Of a stretch of DNA of 64,000 nucleotides, positions 44,620 through 56,564 are shown piece by piece. Position 1 is the stretch's first letter. Every line of letters starts with the position of its first letter. Source of the DNA: Endomychus coccineus. Lineage: Eukaryota; Arthropoda; Insecta; Coleoptera; Endomychidae. The stretch lies in assembly GCA_958510875.1 (NCBI GenBank), contig OY294067.1, positions 251,425,736 through 251,489,735 on the forward strand, read 5' to 3'. The notes under the pieces are model-generated. The model was not told where the DNA came from. It worked only from the letters and a program-made list of their open reading frames with translations, and did no database searches. The position numbers and the translations under genes are program-made.

Positions 44620-46690
44620 AAAGTGGTAAACTTTGAAAAAGTAAGAAGAACTATCAACTCTTTTGAAACGTTTAAGTCACCAGGCCATGATGAATTGTTT
44701 CCATAACTTCTGCAAAAGTGCCTGGACTCAATCCTGATTCCGATGACTGGGGTGTTGAGGGGTTGTATTATAGTAGGATGCTCGCCCAAATAATTGAAGA
44801 GAACTCATATGACCTCCATTCTTAAAGCGGGTAGGACTACAAGTATTAAGTCGTTTTTGTTGGAGACGTCTCTGAAGCATCACCACCTTCACGAGTAACA
44901 GCATGCTTATCAGATGAGCAGATCTTCCGAGACGGCTCTCCACTCCGCTGTTGCGTTATAGAGCTGAAGTGGAAGGGAATCTGCATTGGTGCCTTCTTGG
45001 ACATGGAGGGCGCCTTTAACAAGACCTCTAGGAGCTCTATTTAACAAGCGGCGGAGAGACATGGTATCACATGAGAGCTACTCCAGTGAATTATGGACAC
45101 CCTTGAAGGTAGACACCGTTCCACGACGTGACAAGGTTATACTCTGAAAAGGTCGGTATAACAAGGGTCTCCGCGGAGAGGGTACTCTCCCCCCTTTTAC
45201 GGAGTTAGTTCGCGGATTAGTAGTATGAAGACTAGTATTAAAGCGATAGGTTATGCGGATGACATCGCCATAATCTACAGAGGAGCCTACGAGGTTACCT
45301 CGCAGAAGCTTGTTCAACAAGACTTGATAATAACATGAATATTCGGCGGCAAATCGGTTGACTTTTCTGAGACGGTGAAATATATGAAAGTCACCCTGGA
45401 CAGAAAACTACTTTGGCAGAAGCAACAGGCGGCTAGGTGCCAAAATGCTATGATAATCTTTTGGCGGTGTAAGAGAACAATTGACGTGAAGTGGGATTTG
45501 GGGACTAAGCAGCAGTTAGCTGTTATTATCCCAAAACTCAGTCATGCAGTATCTCGTATGATGGAAAAGAATCGAACTGGTTACAGCCCAGAAACTTTTG
45601 GACAGAATACAGGGACTCTTCCTAACAGGCATTACATCCACGAGGAAGGATACACCGACTCTTGCGGGTCTTGCTGGGCGTACCATCGTATGAATGACGA
45701 TGAGGAATCTCGTAATGATGGCGGTGTATAGGCTTAGCTGCAATGGCTGCCTAAAGAGATGAAGTGCATACCATACCTGTCCATTTAATTTAGCTTGGAA
45801 GGCAGCAATTAGAATCAATGCCTTGTGGTTCTCGAAGCAGCGTTTCAGGGTCGTCATTTCGTGAAGGGAGGAATGGAGAAATGGCCGCATGTCAAAGCAC
45901 GGCACAATTTAGTAGACGGATGGGTCTAGAACAAATACAAGAGTCGGAAGAGGCTTTTTATTTCAGGGTCGTCATTTCGTGAAGGGAGAAATGGGAAAAT
46001 GACCACACGCCAAAGCGCGGCATAATTTGGTATACGGATGGGTCTAGAACAAATACAAGAGTTGGAGGAGGCTTTTGCGATCCTAGATATATTGATGGGT
46101 ACTCCATGCAAATGGGGGATCCCAACACAGTCTTCCAAGCCGAGATGCTTGCCATCTACAGATGTGCGGGTATAGTAAGATATATGAGACCATCTGTGGT
46201 ACTCAACGCTGTGTCCTCGAGACTTGTCAGGGGTACCAAGGAGATCCTTAACAGGCTAGCCGGTGGAGACAGGTTCAATCTGACCTAGATTCCGGGTAAC
46301 TCAGGTTGGAAAAGAAATGTGAGAGCGAACAAACTGGCCAGAATCCGGGCCAGTTTGGACGGTCTTCAACACTCCTTGCCTAAGAGCAAGCGAGATTCTC
46401 TGGCTGAGTAGGCAAAGCATCAGGATAATCTCCGAGATCTTTACAAGTCACGGATGGAATTTAAACATACAGTAAGGAAAAGCGACACTTCCTTCTGTAA
46501 GAGATGCAAGGGAAACAAAGTAGTCGTCAACCCACTTTTCTTATGAGTTCCGGAGATCATCACGGCCCATCTGAAGGATCTAAGCGTGAAACAGATCTCA
46601 GGATTCTGTCTAGCAGCGGGGTATCCAAATACCTCCTAAAAAATGTAGCAGGGGAAGTGTACAAGGGTTTTTGGCTAAGTGGACTGAACA
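44620..46690 (+). pseudogene. LOA/Jockey-like LINE ORF2 remnant, copy 2 (RT + RNase H)
   Basis: Motifs in order on the plus strand: ETFKSPGHDELFP (the KSPGxDGI block), LTSFLLET, SETALHSAV, CIGAFLDMEGAFN (palm motif A with its Asp), GYADDIAIIY (catalytic YADD at 45252-45263), VKYMKVTLDRKLLW (thumb), KLLDRIQGLFLTGITSTRKD (linker), then RNase H: WYTDGSR (Asp near 46038), VFQAEMLAIYRC (Glu) and RANKLARIRASLDG. A CKRC cysteine pair near 46495 fits the C-terminal Cys region. Frameshifts, stops and a 118-bp duplication inside the RNase H start make it dead. The same family occurs at 22.4-23.0 kb. Confidence 0.85.
45843..46078. repeat. 118-bp tandem duplication inside the LINE RNase H start
   Basis: 45843-45960 and 45961-46078 are head-to-tail copies, both starting TTTCAGGGTCGTCATTTCGT and both containing CGGATGGGTCTAGAACAAAT. 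The second copy retains the in-frame YTDGS motif; in the first the Tyr codon is TAG. Confidence 0.85.
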
Positions 46691-46692
46691 TT

Positions 46693-47055
46693 CCACCTTG
46701 AATATTTTGGTTATTTGTACATTGCACAAATAACCAAAATATTCAAGGTGGCGCATTCGAGCAACAAAATTAATTTTTGGCGAAATCGGTTCATCAAATC
46801 TACGTTTTTCATACACCGTTGTAAATTGGCTTCCAAGACCTTGCAAATGACGTATCACTCTACCCCTCTCCCCTATTCAATTTTGAGGGGTTGAAGTGCC
46901 CCCCATCAGGGGGTTGCTCGTTCTAGCCTCAAATATACATCAAAAGATGTCCCCCAAACAAAATCATTCGATGGGTTTCAGGAGGTTTTTCCACTCACTA
47001 TGGGATAAGAAATATACGGTGTGGCTCGTCTGAGATGGAACATCCTGTATACCCG
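46693..47055. mobile_element. MITE-like sequence starting with a perfect 26-bp hairpin
   Basis: A perfect hairpin (arms 46693-46718 and 46726-46751, 7-base loop) begins immediately after the LINE remnant. The following 300 bp include a second short mirror (CCCCCCATCAGGGGG) and end with CATCCTGTATACCC. The termini resemble the palindromic MITE at 41195-41471 in style. The right boundary is estimated. Confidence 0.55.
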
Positions 47056-47413
47056 TTAACGTGTTACCAAGCAAGTGTTTGCAATTAAATGCAAGTTTAA
47101 AGTTTAACTTCACCTCACTTTGATGTATTAGTTTTGGATTATGAGTAAATACGACTTGAACACTTGATGCTTGTGTAAGTTTACTATATTATTCAGTTGG
47201 AATATTTTAGGTTTTGTTTGTTTGTTGATTTAGTTATCACATATTTATCGTATTGATGAGAACTGGCATAAATTTTATTGAGCTTTTTGTTATAGTTCGC
47301 TTTACTATGAGGAATCTTGAATAATCTATGTATAATAAAATGCTAAAACGAGCAATTTCATTCCTCCATGCTGATACAGAATCGGTTTGGTTATTTCCCT
47401 TAACATTTTTTAT

Positions 47414-47414
<1 letters not shown>
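47056..47414. other. no feature seen
   Basis: AT-rich spacer before the microsatellite. Confidence 0.4.

Positions 47415-47494
<80 letters not shown>
47415..47494. repeat. (AT)n microsatellite
   Basis: Uninterrupted AT dinucleotide tract of about 80 bp, the longest simple repeat in the window. Confidence 0.95.
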
Positions 47495-47497
<3 letters not shown>

Positions 47498-47625
47498 GAC
47501 TACACTAGAGGGTAGTTCGAATAACATCGTGTGAGCCAGCAGTAGAATGTAAGGAGAGGAGATCGTCATTCGTATTTTTCTTAAAGGTTTGGAGGTTATA
47601 GGTTTGCGATATATTATATCAAATT

Positions 47626-47841
47626 TCAAAGCATGTCCAGGAAAGGAATTGCTTTGTCAATCCCTGATTCAGAGGTAAATTTAACAGAGGAATATTGATT
47701 ATTTGTGATGTTCAAAAATGTAACTACGACAAAACATTTATTTGTGATCTCAAAAATGTCATCAACATTTCTATGCCAGACCTTAGGAAATAACTTTGAA
47801 CTTCTTTTGTTAGTTGAATACGCAGAAATATTCTGGGACAA
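47626..47841 (-). pseudogene. Penelope-like element (PLE-F) RT fragment
   Basis: The 71-residue minus frame contains KVWHRNVDDIFEI, aligning with the YWYRYVDDVIA motif C of PLE-A (Tyr changed to Asn). It continues FLNITNNQYSSVKFTSESGI and IPFLDML, matching the FLTYINNNLHPNIEFTLEME and LNFLDL blocks that follow in PLE-A. Spacing is the same as in PLE-A. No nuclease domain is found nearby, so only the palm remains. Confidence 0.75.
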
Positions 47842-50577
47842 ATCGCGCTTTGACTGGTCATTGATCGGAGGGACATCATATTTTATCGTATTTGAATTAT
47901 CTCCTTCGACTGTACGAGCTTTAATAGAAGACTGTTATCAGAAATTTTGTACTTCTGGAATTGAGGCAGAATAATTTGGGGATTTGAGTGAATTCTAATG
48001 ATGAAATCAGAACTTTCACTAAGAGCGTATATACAGTGTGCCTCATTATTCGTGTTAACACCCCCAAAAATCTGAGTAGGCCAATCAATTTGAACATGTT
48101 AATTTTTTTTGTAGGGATGTCACTGAAAGGTCATTTTCCTATTATCGATTATGAGGTGCTATGAAAACTCGGCCTCCTACTATTTTTTAGGGGCCCATCC
48201 TTGAAAAACCACATTAGGCATTATTTGTTCTGCGTCTATCGAAATGGTCATGTCCTAATTTTAATAAAAATATTTCCACTGGTCAGTTTTCTACGGGTGT
48301 GTGAACAAGAGAAGGAAAAATTCGAACATCATCTAGGATGCCATGAAATCAAAACTAAATGACTGTTAGAACATCAATAAACTCCCAAAGATATGAAACA
48401 CAGATTTTCGTCGTGATAAAACTCTTGGAAAATTCTCCTGTCAATCTCATAATTTCCACCTTTCCTTGCAAAGTTACCTCAATAGTCGAGAAAACATATA
48501 GGTAGGAATAACAATTGACATTTTCATTGATGTCATGGTATCAGAATTGTTTTTGTCACGGCCTACTGCACTAATAAGTACAAATAAATCCCTATAAATG
48601 CACCCGCAGAAACTATTATTATTCGTCACTTTCTTTTATGACAAAAGAAATAGCAAATACCAAGAAGAAAGGGAGAAAAAAAATTATTCGCTTAGATGGT
48701 TGCTTCTAAAGTTTTTCATGTCTCATTCTTTTGAATTTTTCGATATTTTACGAGATACTGGGATAGTAGGTGATCTGAAAGTTTTATTTTGAAATCGATT
48801 GATTTTCCTTGCCCTTGTACGCATGCAGATTGATCATAGTTGTCAATTGGATGTTTGTTTTATAAAAAAGCTACTGAACTATAAATGAGTTCACACTGTG
48901 GATACACTATTCTATAACACTATAATTAGAAAACGATCACCCTTGTCCACAAAAATATTATCAAAGTGATGAGTACCTTTCAGGTGATGCCTACTTGGTA
49001 GCTGGAAGGTCCTAACTTTAACAGTATTTTTAGTGGATAAAGGTGATTGTTTCTTATTCATATTTGGAAGTTTATTGATGTTCTGTCTGACGGTCATAGG
49101 TTTTTGATCTCGTGGCAGCCTAGATGCATTTCAGGTGTGTGAATTTTCTCTTTTCTTAAAGTTTACACACTCATGAAAAACTAACCAATGTATACATTTT
49201 CATCGAAATTGGCATATGACTATTTGAATGAACGCAGAACAATTCAGCAGTATTTTTTTCGATAAAACAATGCCGAATATAGTATTTCAAAAATCGCACC
49301 CTCTTAAAAAATCGTTGTCGGTTTTCATTGCACCTGATAATCAATACTAGGGAAATGATGAACTTTCAGGGCTAAAATTTAAGTGATAAATCATTTTTTC
49401 CATTACCTCGATTCAAATTGAACTGTAAAAATATCTAAATTTGTTCATAGATTTGTCATCAACTAAAATAGAATCAAGAGGTTCTGAAATATTTGCTCAA
49501 TTCTAGTCAAGAAACAAATGTTATTTTAATTCAATATTCTATACTAGTATAGAATTGAGTTAATAAGAAAAAGTTTTATAAAGTAAAAATACGGTTTTAT
49601 TTCGCTTACTAAAATAAGTAAACAGTTAACGTAAATAAGTAGAAATAGTTTTATTTAAAAACAAACTCTAAATCCTGATAAATTAATGAATAGAATTCAT
49701 ATTTTATAGTTATAGTTAAGCGTAGTAACTAGTCTACTGCATACGTCATCGACTCGAGCCGACTATAAATCCGATCTGAATATCACTTTATATCCAATCA
49801 TTCTATGTATTATCCTTGGAACAGGATAGTGCTTATTGTTACACTGCACCTGAAAGTAAAGTCTTGTTACATCTTAAAATTCCTGGTTGAGTCATATCTA
49901 GCAATGGCTACGAAAATTGCCTTCCAAGGTCTTGTGATTGTGCATTTTGGGAGACTTTTTATACAGAATATTGTCGAATGATTTCTGCTGGAATATATTC
50001 AATTGATTCGGAAATACCTGCAGTTGATTTCTTTAAATTCTACAATGACCGGAAATTTATTTATTTAAATTTGATGCTCGCTTATTTGTAGAAGCAATTC
50101 AATGTGTAATACAGTAGCAGCCAATAGACGAACGGCAGACAGACAAAGAGAGATAAATCCTACGAGACACAGATTACAGGATCAGCATTGCTTTTGCAGG
50201 ATGCTGCAAGATTAATGATCCCACGCTTCAAGACGTCTTGACATTGCTATGTTACATAGAACAAACGCACAGCTATAAAAAAACTTGTGACACTCGCTCA
50301 GGGGACCTACCTCTCAACTCATATTGGGCAGATGTTTTTTGAGATTGAATTAAATTCTAAAAAATAAATTATCCCATTTCAATACTCGACAATTTATACG
50401 TTTCGAACGTTATGTCAGCTCTGTGTTTGAAATTATTTGTCTTCTGAAAGGCACATATCAGTATGATATAAATCTAAGAGGAAACTCTTATTCAATTCAA
50501 TACTAAAGATACTTCATCAACCAGTGAGAAATGCAATATAGAATAATCAATTTCACCATGCCGATGTATACAATAAT
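47842..50577. other. no feature seen
   Basis: About 2.7 kb without supported features. Short open frames (47705-47974, 48598-48792, 48912-49097) have no recognisable domain. Confidence 0.4.
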
Positions 50578-51290
50578 ATTGACGGTTCCCTAAAGCGTAC
50601 CTTACACGGTCAATATTATTGAAGCAATATCGATATTGATCAATATATGCAACGTGTAAGGAGTATATTGAAAAAATAATATTGATGGCAATAATATTGA
50701 AGAAAATAAAATCAGTTCGATTTTTATTGAAAGCCCGTGAATATATTGAGGCGGCGTCAACATTATTGATACATGTGAGGAGTATATTGTCATATTGTAC
50801 AATAAAACGTCAGTCATGCTCAAGACGGGTTGGGGTTGTTTCTATTTCTTGTACTATTGGGAGTGTTTAAGAGTTGTTTGTGTGTTTTTTGCCTTTTGAG
50901 ATGGAAACTGATAAAAGTACAGGTGGTAGCTCACTGTTGAATCCTCGAAGCAATTCCCCATATCCATGTCCCGTACGTCTATTTAACCAGCTTTTTGTCC
51001 ACACTGTTTTTTGCCTTCTTCTTTTCGTCTTCTTTAGGACCAAAGCCAACGCAATTAGAACCGGTAAATCCATCCTCCTTGACTGCACAATTGAAACTGA
51101 CACTTTATTGATCAATATTATTGAATCGTGTGAGGGCTACCGTTTTTTTACCAATACTGCGTCAATAATATTGTCAATATTTAAGATTATTGACAATGAA
51201 ACTACTCGCCAATATTAATAGGCGGAGCTAGTCGTATTGACAATATATTGATCATTCGGTCGCATGATTGAGAATATTTGACTAGAGTAT
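50578..51290. repeat. AATATTATTG-rich repeat with inverted halves
   Basis: Variants of CAATATTATTG or CAATATATTGA recur about ten times, clustered at 50605-50800 and 51105-51255. Several are linked to a GTGTAAGGAG / GTGTGAGGG motif. The left cluster is roughly mirrored by the right, suggesting an old transposon with complex subterminal repeats. The intervening 300 bp has open frames on both strands but no recognised protein. Confidence 0.5.
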
Positions 51291-51499
51291 CGTAACCATA
51301 GCGGAAGACGGAACGTCGCCGTCGTTGTTTTCACCAGTTTCAGAAGATGAATCTGAGATTGAAATAAAAAGTGAACGAGAAATTTCACAAAGTGTTATAG
51401 ATAGTTACTCCGTCAAACAACTATTGGAACCGTGACAAAAAAAGAGAGGGCTATAGAAAATTATTAAACATTTATAAAAAAAAATGTTTAATGTTGAAA

Positions 51500-52055
51500 T
51501 AGAAAATTATTTATTGTATATAAATTCTCGGGAAATAGGTCACACTAACATATATGCTTATTATTTCCGTCTTTACGTACGTTCGGTGACCATCATCAGG
51601 AGACGTATTATGTCTAAAACGGGATTTCTTAAAACTAATTGTATCAGCACAAAGCGTCCTGATCGCACCAATCTCAATTACAGATGCCCACTTCGCCTAA
51701 ACGAACAGAAACACGAAGAATCGAAACTGTAACACATTAATGTTTTAAATATATGAATATGTATCAAGAATCCACTGCTTAGCAATTTTCTTATAATATA
51801 CGAAATCATGTCAAACAATGTCTGTATACGACTGAAACCAAAAAATATAACGCTCAAATATCCACTTTCGAACCAGACGTTTAAGATTTATGAGGTAATA
51901 GAAAACGGTTGCTATTCCAGCATTCTACCTAAAATATTCTTCCAACATTATAAAGATGCATGTATGAATTTTCAATGGTTTAAATCAAATAAAGTAGTTG
52001 AATTACTAATTTAATCAATTAAAACCCTTACAAATTTCTGCATACGTCCTTTGTG
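51500..52055 (-). mobile_element. PLE-B 3' region and terminal repeat, minus copy
   Basis: The reverse complement matches 29205-29670 along its length, from the GGTTCGAAAGTGGAT block through GTGTTAGTGTGACC. No GIY-YIG coding sequence precedes it (it would lie above 52055), so this is a 5'-truncated copy. Confidence 0.75.
51569..51606 (-). ncRNA. broken hammerhead motif (PLE-B)
   Basis: On the minus strand CTGATGA, then GGTC, and at the end CGTACGTAAAGACG are kept. The stem II loop and part of GACC-GAAA are deleted (GGTCACCGAACG remains), so the fold cannot form. Confidence 0.7.
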
Positions 52056-52058
52056 TAC

Positions 52059-52103
52059 AATTTTATCTTAATATAGAATAGATGTCTATATTAAGATAAA
52101 ATT
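52059..52103. repeat. perfect 18-bp hairpin
   Basis: AATTTTATCTTAATATAG and its exact reverse complement are separated by 9 bases, just outside the end of the minus PLE-B copy. Confidence 0.75.
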
Positions 52104-54369
52104 TTGGGTTGTGAAATATCTTGTGGTTTTGTAGCAAGTTATAAGAAATCGTGTCATTTGCAGAAGATATGCTGCAAAAATATTTGATACTGTACCTTAT
52201 TCAAACCCAGAAAATCGTGTGAAGAATTCTGCAGTTTTGGAAGTCACTGGTGCTAGACCATTATTCCTTGGAGGAAGTTGAAAGTTTTGGAATGCTTTGT
52301 ATAACGTGTTGTTGTCTCCACAGGTTTTGATCGTTTCGTCGATTTATTGCACGAAGGGGCCAACTAAAGATTATGTACAACGATAATGAAACTATTTCTA
52401 TGGAAGCCGAATATTTGTTTATAAAAGATCGACTGGAGTGAGATAATCGAAGCTGCGACTACTCAGAAAATTATGTGGGAATTTAATCCTCCTAGGGTCT
52501 ATGTTGGTGGGAGCGTTTAATTAGTCTCATGAGGAATTTGCTGAGACGTGCTTAAGAATCTAGTCTTCATTACGGAGAGATGTTGACCATTTTGTGTGAC
52601 TGCGAAATTGTTGCTCTCACCTAGTCATGAGGAAAGTTCCGGGAAGTGGATCTTGATCAAATCGATGCCACTCAACTCACTCATACTTACAAAAAGAAGA
52701 GTTGCTATGAATTTGAGATCATTAATTTCATTCAATTCATTCGAGTTGCTCGAGTAAAGATTGCTGTAGGTGAGCTACTAGGTTCAGTATAAAACCCACT
52801 TCCGTTGGAAAATTGTTCGTAGAAGGAAGTTTTTGCGGTGCGAGATGCATCAGTCACTTCGGTAATCATAGATTCAGAATCGACTGGCTTTTTCTACATA
52901 GCTTCTGGCTCCGGTATAAACCAGAAGTTTTCGAAAAGTAAAACCTATCGAATGTCTGGGGAACTTTCAATGTGGTATCCTCAATGTTTTCGGCTGCCAC
53001 ATGTGGGAGTGTAAAGTAATTGGAGTTTAGTTATTAATGTGAGAATAATAACTCCCTATTTATTAGGAATATGTCCTATTCCTTCATTTTTAAAACGGGC
53101 CATTGTAGGCTCCTGTATATATTATGAATAAATCAATAAATATTTTGCCCCATTTACCTATTAAATTAATAAATATTCGTTTGAGGACATTGTCACATCT
53201 GTATTAGGAGTACAAGTATTCAAGAATTTGTGTTGATTCAAAAGTGAGTTTTGAATCTATTATATGATCATGAAGTGGTTGGCAAAAAAGCATAATTGTT
53301 AGAGTATGATTTTATTTTTTTATTAATTTGTGGATGCGCTATATCAGTGTTACACTACATCCGACATAAAATACATACCCTGGAGAGGTGAAAGTATTGA
53401 TGAAACGTCTCATATTATGCAGGCGACAAATTAGTGTTGTTGGAAAGTAAGTTGTAATAACAAATACACTATTGGGAAGTGATGTTATAATGTTCTTCCA
53501 TTCGAAAAATATTGTTTTATTTAATGATGGTGAAAATAGTGTGGTTTCAAGGTTGTTATCACATAGTAATCTGGAACAAAACAGTTGACCAAACGTGTAA
53601 CATGATAACAAGCAATCGACATATTCGAACTCGAAACACGCATATTGAATATTGAATAAATAAGTTATAGAAGGGTTGTTGCTTGCTTCCGGTTTTGAAA
53701 CACAATTCGCTACAGTTCCATCAGTATGATGTAGCGTTATCTTTCGGGGAGAGCGCTTGACAATTTTATGCAAAGTATAATCTCCGAAGGGTTATAAAGC
53801 TGCTAACCTTGTCGGCGCATACCATTTTTGAAAGCGATTTTTAATACATATAACGCCGCTCATATTATGATTTCATGATGTAGGGCACCTGGACATTTAT
53901 TGTTCTCTTGCTGGTTGCCCTGTTTCACTTCACAAAGAAAAATTTACATTTTAACTTGTTTTGAATCATTACTTTCCATTTTTGGATTATTTATGGATGT
54001 GTTTGACAAACATTTACACCCTATATGCGAATGCTGGAATCCTGCAATTTAATATTAGCTCAAACTACTTGTCTTTGAAAACAAGGATCAATGTATTATT
54101 ATTATGAAAATATAGAATGTTAATATATCGGTATTTTTAACTTATCAGAATCTAATTAACTTACTAAATAGAAATTGAATACTAATTTAAGTTAATTTCG
54201 TACTATTTAAGAGGCTTATAGATTTCTGCTTACAGAATTTACCAAATTATTTTGAGAATAATTATATAGCGTCAAAAGATGACGTTATATGTTATATGAA
54301 AAATCATATGAAACGTTTTATCATTATATATCTATGGTTTCGGCGTTTACGTAGTGTAAATTCATAATA
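52104..54369. other. no feature seen
   Basis: About 2.3 kb without a supported gene. The minus-strand frame 53339-53773 (144 codons) is the longest but has no recognisable domain, and its composition is unremarkable. Confidence 0.4.
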
Positions 54370-54927
54370 CTTCGGAAGTTGGAGAATAAAACTCAAATTT
54401 TACACAAAACTTTTAACATTTAATTTAAAAATGCTGGCAAATTGTTTCACCACACTGTGGCATTTTCAAAGCAAGGAGTTTTCAACTACAGCTAAATCTA
54501 AAAGTATGTCCTTAAATATCAGGGATCAGAATGTCGTACAAATTGAGGGATGGGGTTGGATAATGGTGGGAGTGTGTTTACAAAATTGTTAACAAGCGAT
54601 GAATTATATGTATCGATTTGATCATTTAATATTACATTATTATTGTTTTTGAGTGTTTTAATATTTCTATGGATTCTAATATATCAAGTTTATGTCCTTT
54701 TTCCTGAATATGTAGAATATCGGGATTGAAGGTGAAATTGTGGTTATGTTCTAACAGGTGATTTGCGTAATTAGAGTCCTCTTTTTTGAGCCTGTAACTT
54801 CTCAAATGTTCGTTGAACCTTACGCTGAAACTGCGTCCAGTTTATCCTATGTACAAAGCACTACAGTCATCACATCTCAGTCTGTAAACTCCAGATTTCT
54901 TCAATTTATCTTTTGTAGATTTCGAGT
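54370..54927 (-). pseudogene. PLE-A 3' part, minus copy of a head-to-head pair
   Basis: The reverse complement corresponds to 18596-19148 of the first PLE-A copy: KLKKSGVYRLR, CDDCSALYIG, the C-terminal tail, stop and 3' UTR ending at TCTCCAACTTC. It encodes GIY-YIG but no reverse transcriptase. It abuts the plus copy within a few bases, so the arms 54370-54927 and 55351-55901 form an inverted repeat of about 550 bp. Confidence 0.85.
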
Positions 54928-54928
54928 C

Positions 54929-55901
54929 AAGTAATTTCACATACAAATAATTACTTTTCTTCCGCTATTTATCACAAACCCACCCACACAGATACCACCA
55001 TACCACCAAACACAGCACTTCTTTACACCCGCAATCAAACAAGCTAGCAGCATATAATTGTATGATACATAGATTAATTAATGTCCCATTAAGTAAAGAT
55101 AATTTCCATTTGGAATTAAACAGAATCATAGATATTGCCAAAAATAACGGTTATAATGTCAAGATAATTAATAAAATACTCCAAAATAAACTCAATAAAA
55201 AAGCCTCAAACGTAATCTATTCGCAAATTAATAATAATACAAAATCAAATTTCACATGTCTAACATATTTAGGCAAACATTCACTAAAAATATCTCAATT
55301 CCTTAAAGAACAGAATAAAAACGTCGACTTTAAAACAACAAATAACCTATGCTCGTATATTAATAACTCGAAATCTAAAAAAGAACTTGACTTGAAGAAA
55401 TCTGGAGTTTGCAGACTTAGATGTGATGACTGTAGTGCTTTGTACATAGGACAAACTGGACGCAGTTTCAGCGTAAGGTTCAACGAACATTTGAGAAGTT
55501 ACAGGCTCAAAAAAGAGGACTCTAATTACGCAAATCTCCTGTTAGAACATAACCACAATTTCACCCTTAATCCCGATATTCTACATATTCAGGAAAAAAG
55601 ACATAAACTTGATATATTAGAATCCATAGAAATATTGAAACACTCAAAAACCATTAATAATGTAATATCAAATGATCAAATCGATACATATAATTCACCG
55701 CTTATTAACAATTTTGTAAACACACTCCCACCATTATCCAACCCCATCCCTCAATTTGTACCACATTCTGATCCCTGATATTTAAGGACATACTTTTAGA
55801 TTTAGCTTTGTTGATAACTCCTTGCTCCAATTTGTCAGCATTTTTAAATTAAATGTTAAAAATTTGGGGAAAATTTGAGTTTTATTCTCCAACTTCCGAA
55901 G
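54929..55901 (+). pseudogene. PLE-A RT end + GIY-YIG, plus copy of a head-to-head pair
   Basis: It starts at the equivalent of 18168 in the first copy (HTNNYFSSAIYHKPTHTDTT). A small insertion near 55000 shifts the frame, and a 238-codon frame then runs from 55062 to the natural stop at 55776-55778. It carries HRLINVPLSKDNF (thumb), CRLRCDDCSALYIGQTGRSF (GIY-YIG with G-V-C in place of G-V-Y) and the complete C-terminal tail missing in frame from the first copy. The RT catalytic motifs are absent through 5' truncation. Confidence 0.88.
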
Positions 55902-56564
55902 ATGTTTTATCATTAATTCTTCTATATAGTTTTTACTATCTTATCTAGGTTTTCGATTAATTCTTTTGCTATGTTAAACTGAAAATTTTGTAGAGTCTTG
56001 AAATCTGAATAAGCAACGTTGTCTTTGTCAATGAATTATAATAATTCACATATATGATATTATCTTATGGTAATTACAATCGGAATCTTATAATAATGAA
56101 TGTAAGTATACTAGTTTTAAAAATTGCCATTTTAACCTAACAATATTTGTGTGTCCAATTAAAAAAAAAAATTTATTCATTGACAAGTTATCAAATAAAC
56201 CTCTCAAAATTTCAATAAAAGAAATTTTATTATATCGAACTCAAATTTACATAAAGCATTGTGGTATATATTTCAATGAATAGCAATATTGGAAACAATG
56301 TATTTAAATTGTCGGGACTAGATCAGATATATATATTTGAAAGCTACATTTTCTTCTTAGTCTTCTCATAATACTTGATAATGAGGTATAATGGGTAGGC
56401 CCCGAACGATGTAGTGAATATCTGAATATAGGGATTGTGAGAATCAAACTGCAAATATATAATTGTTTAATTTATAAAGTTATGGAAATAAAACCACTAA
56501 TTCACACTAAATAAACAATGAATGTTTTTATTATCCATTTTATCATTACTTTATTATTTATTTT
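55902..56564. other. no feature seen
   Basis: AT-rich spacer between two PLE remnants. Confidence 0.4.

Noticed and set aside
45516..45905. 129-codon minus-strand open frame
   Set aside because: Antisense of the LINE thumb/linker region of the plus-strand remnant.
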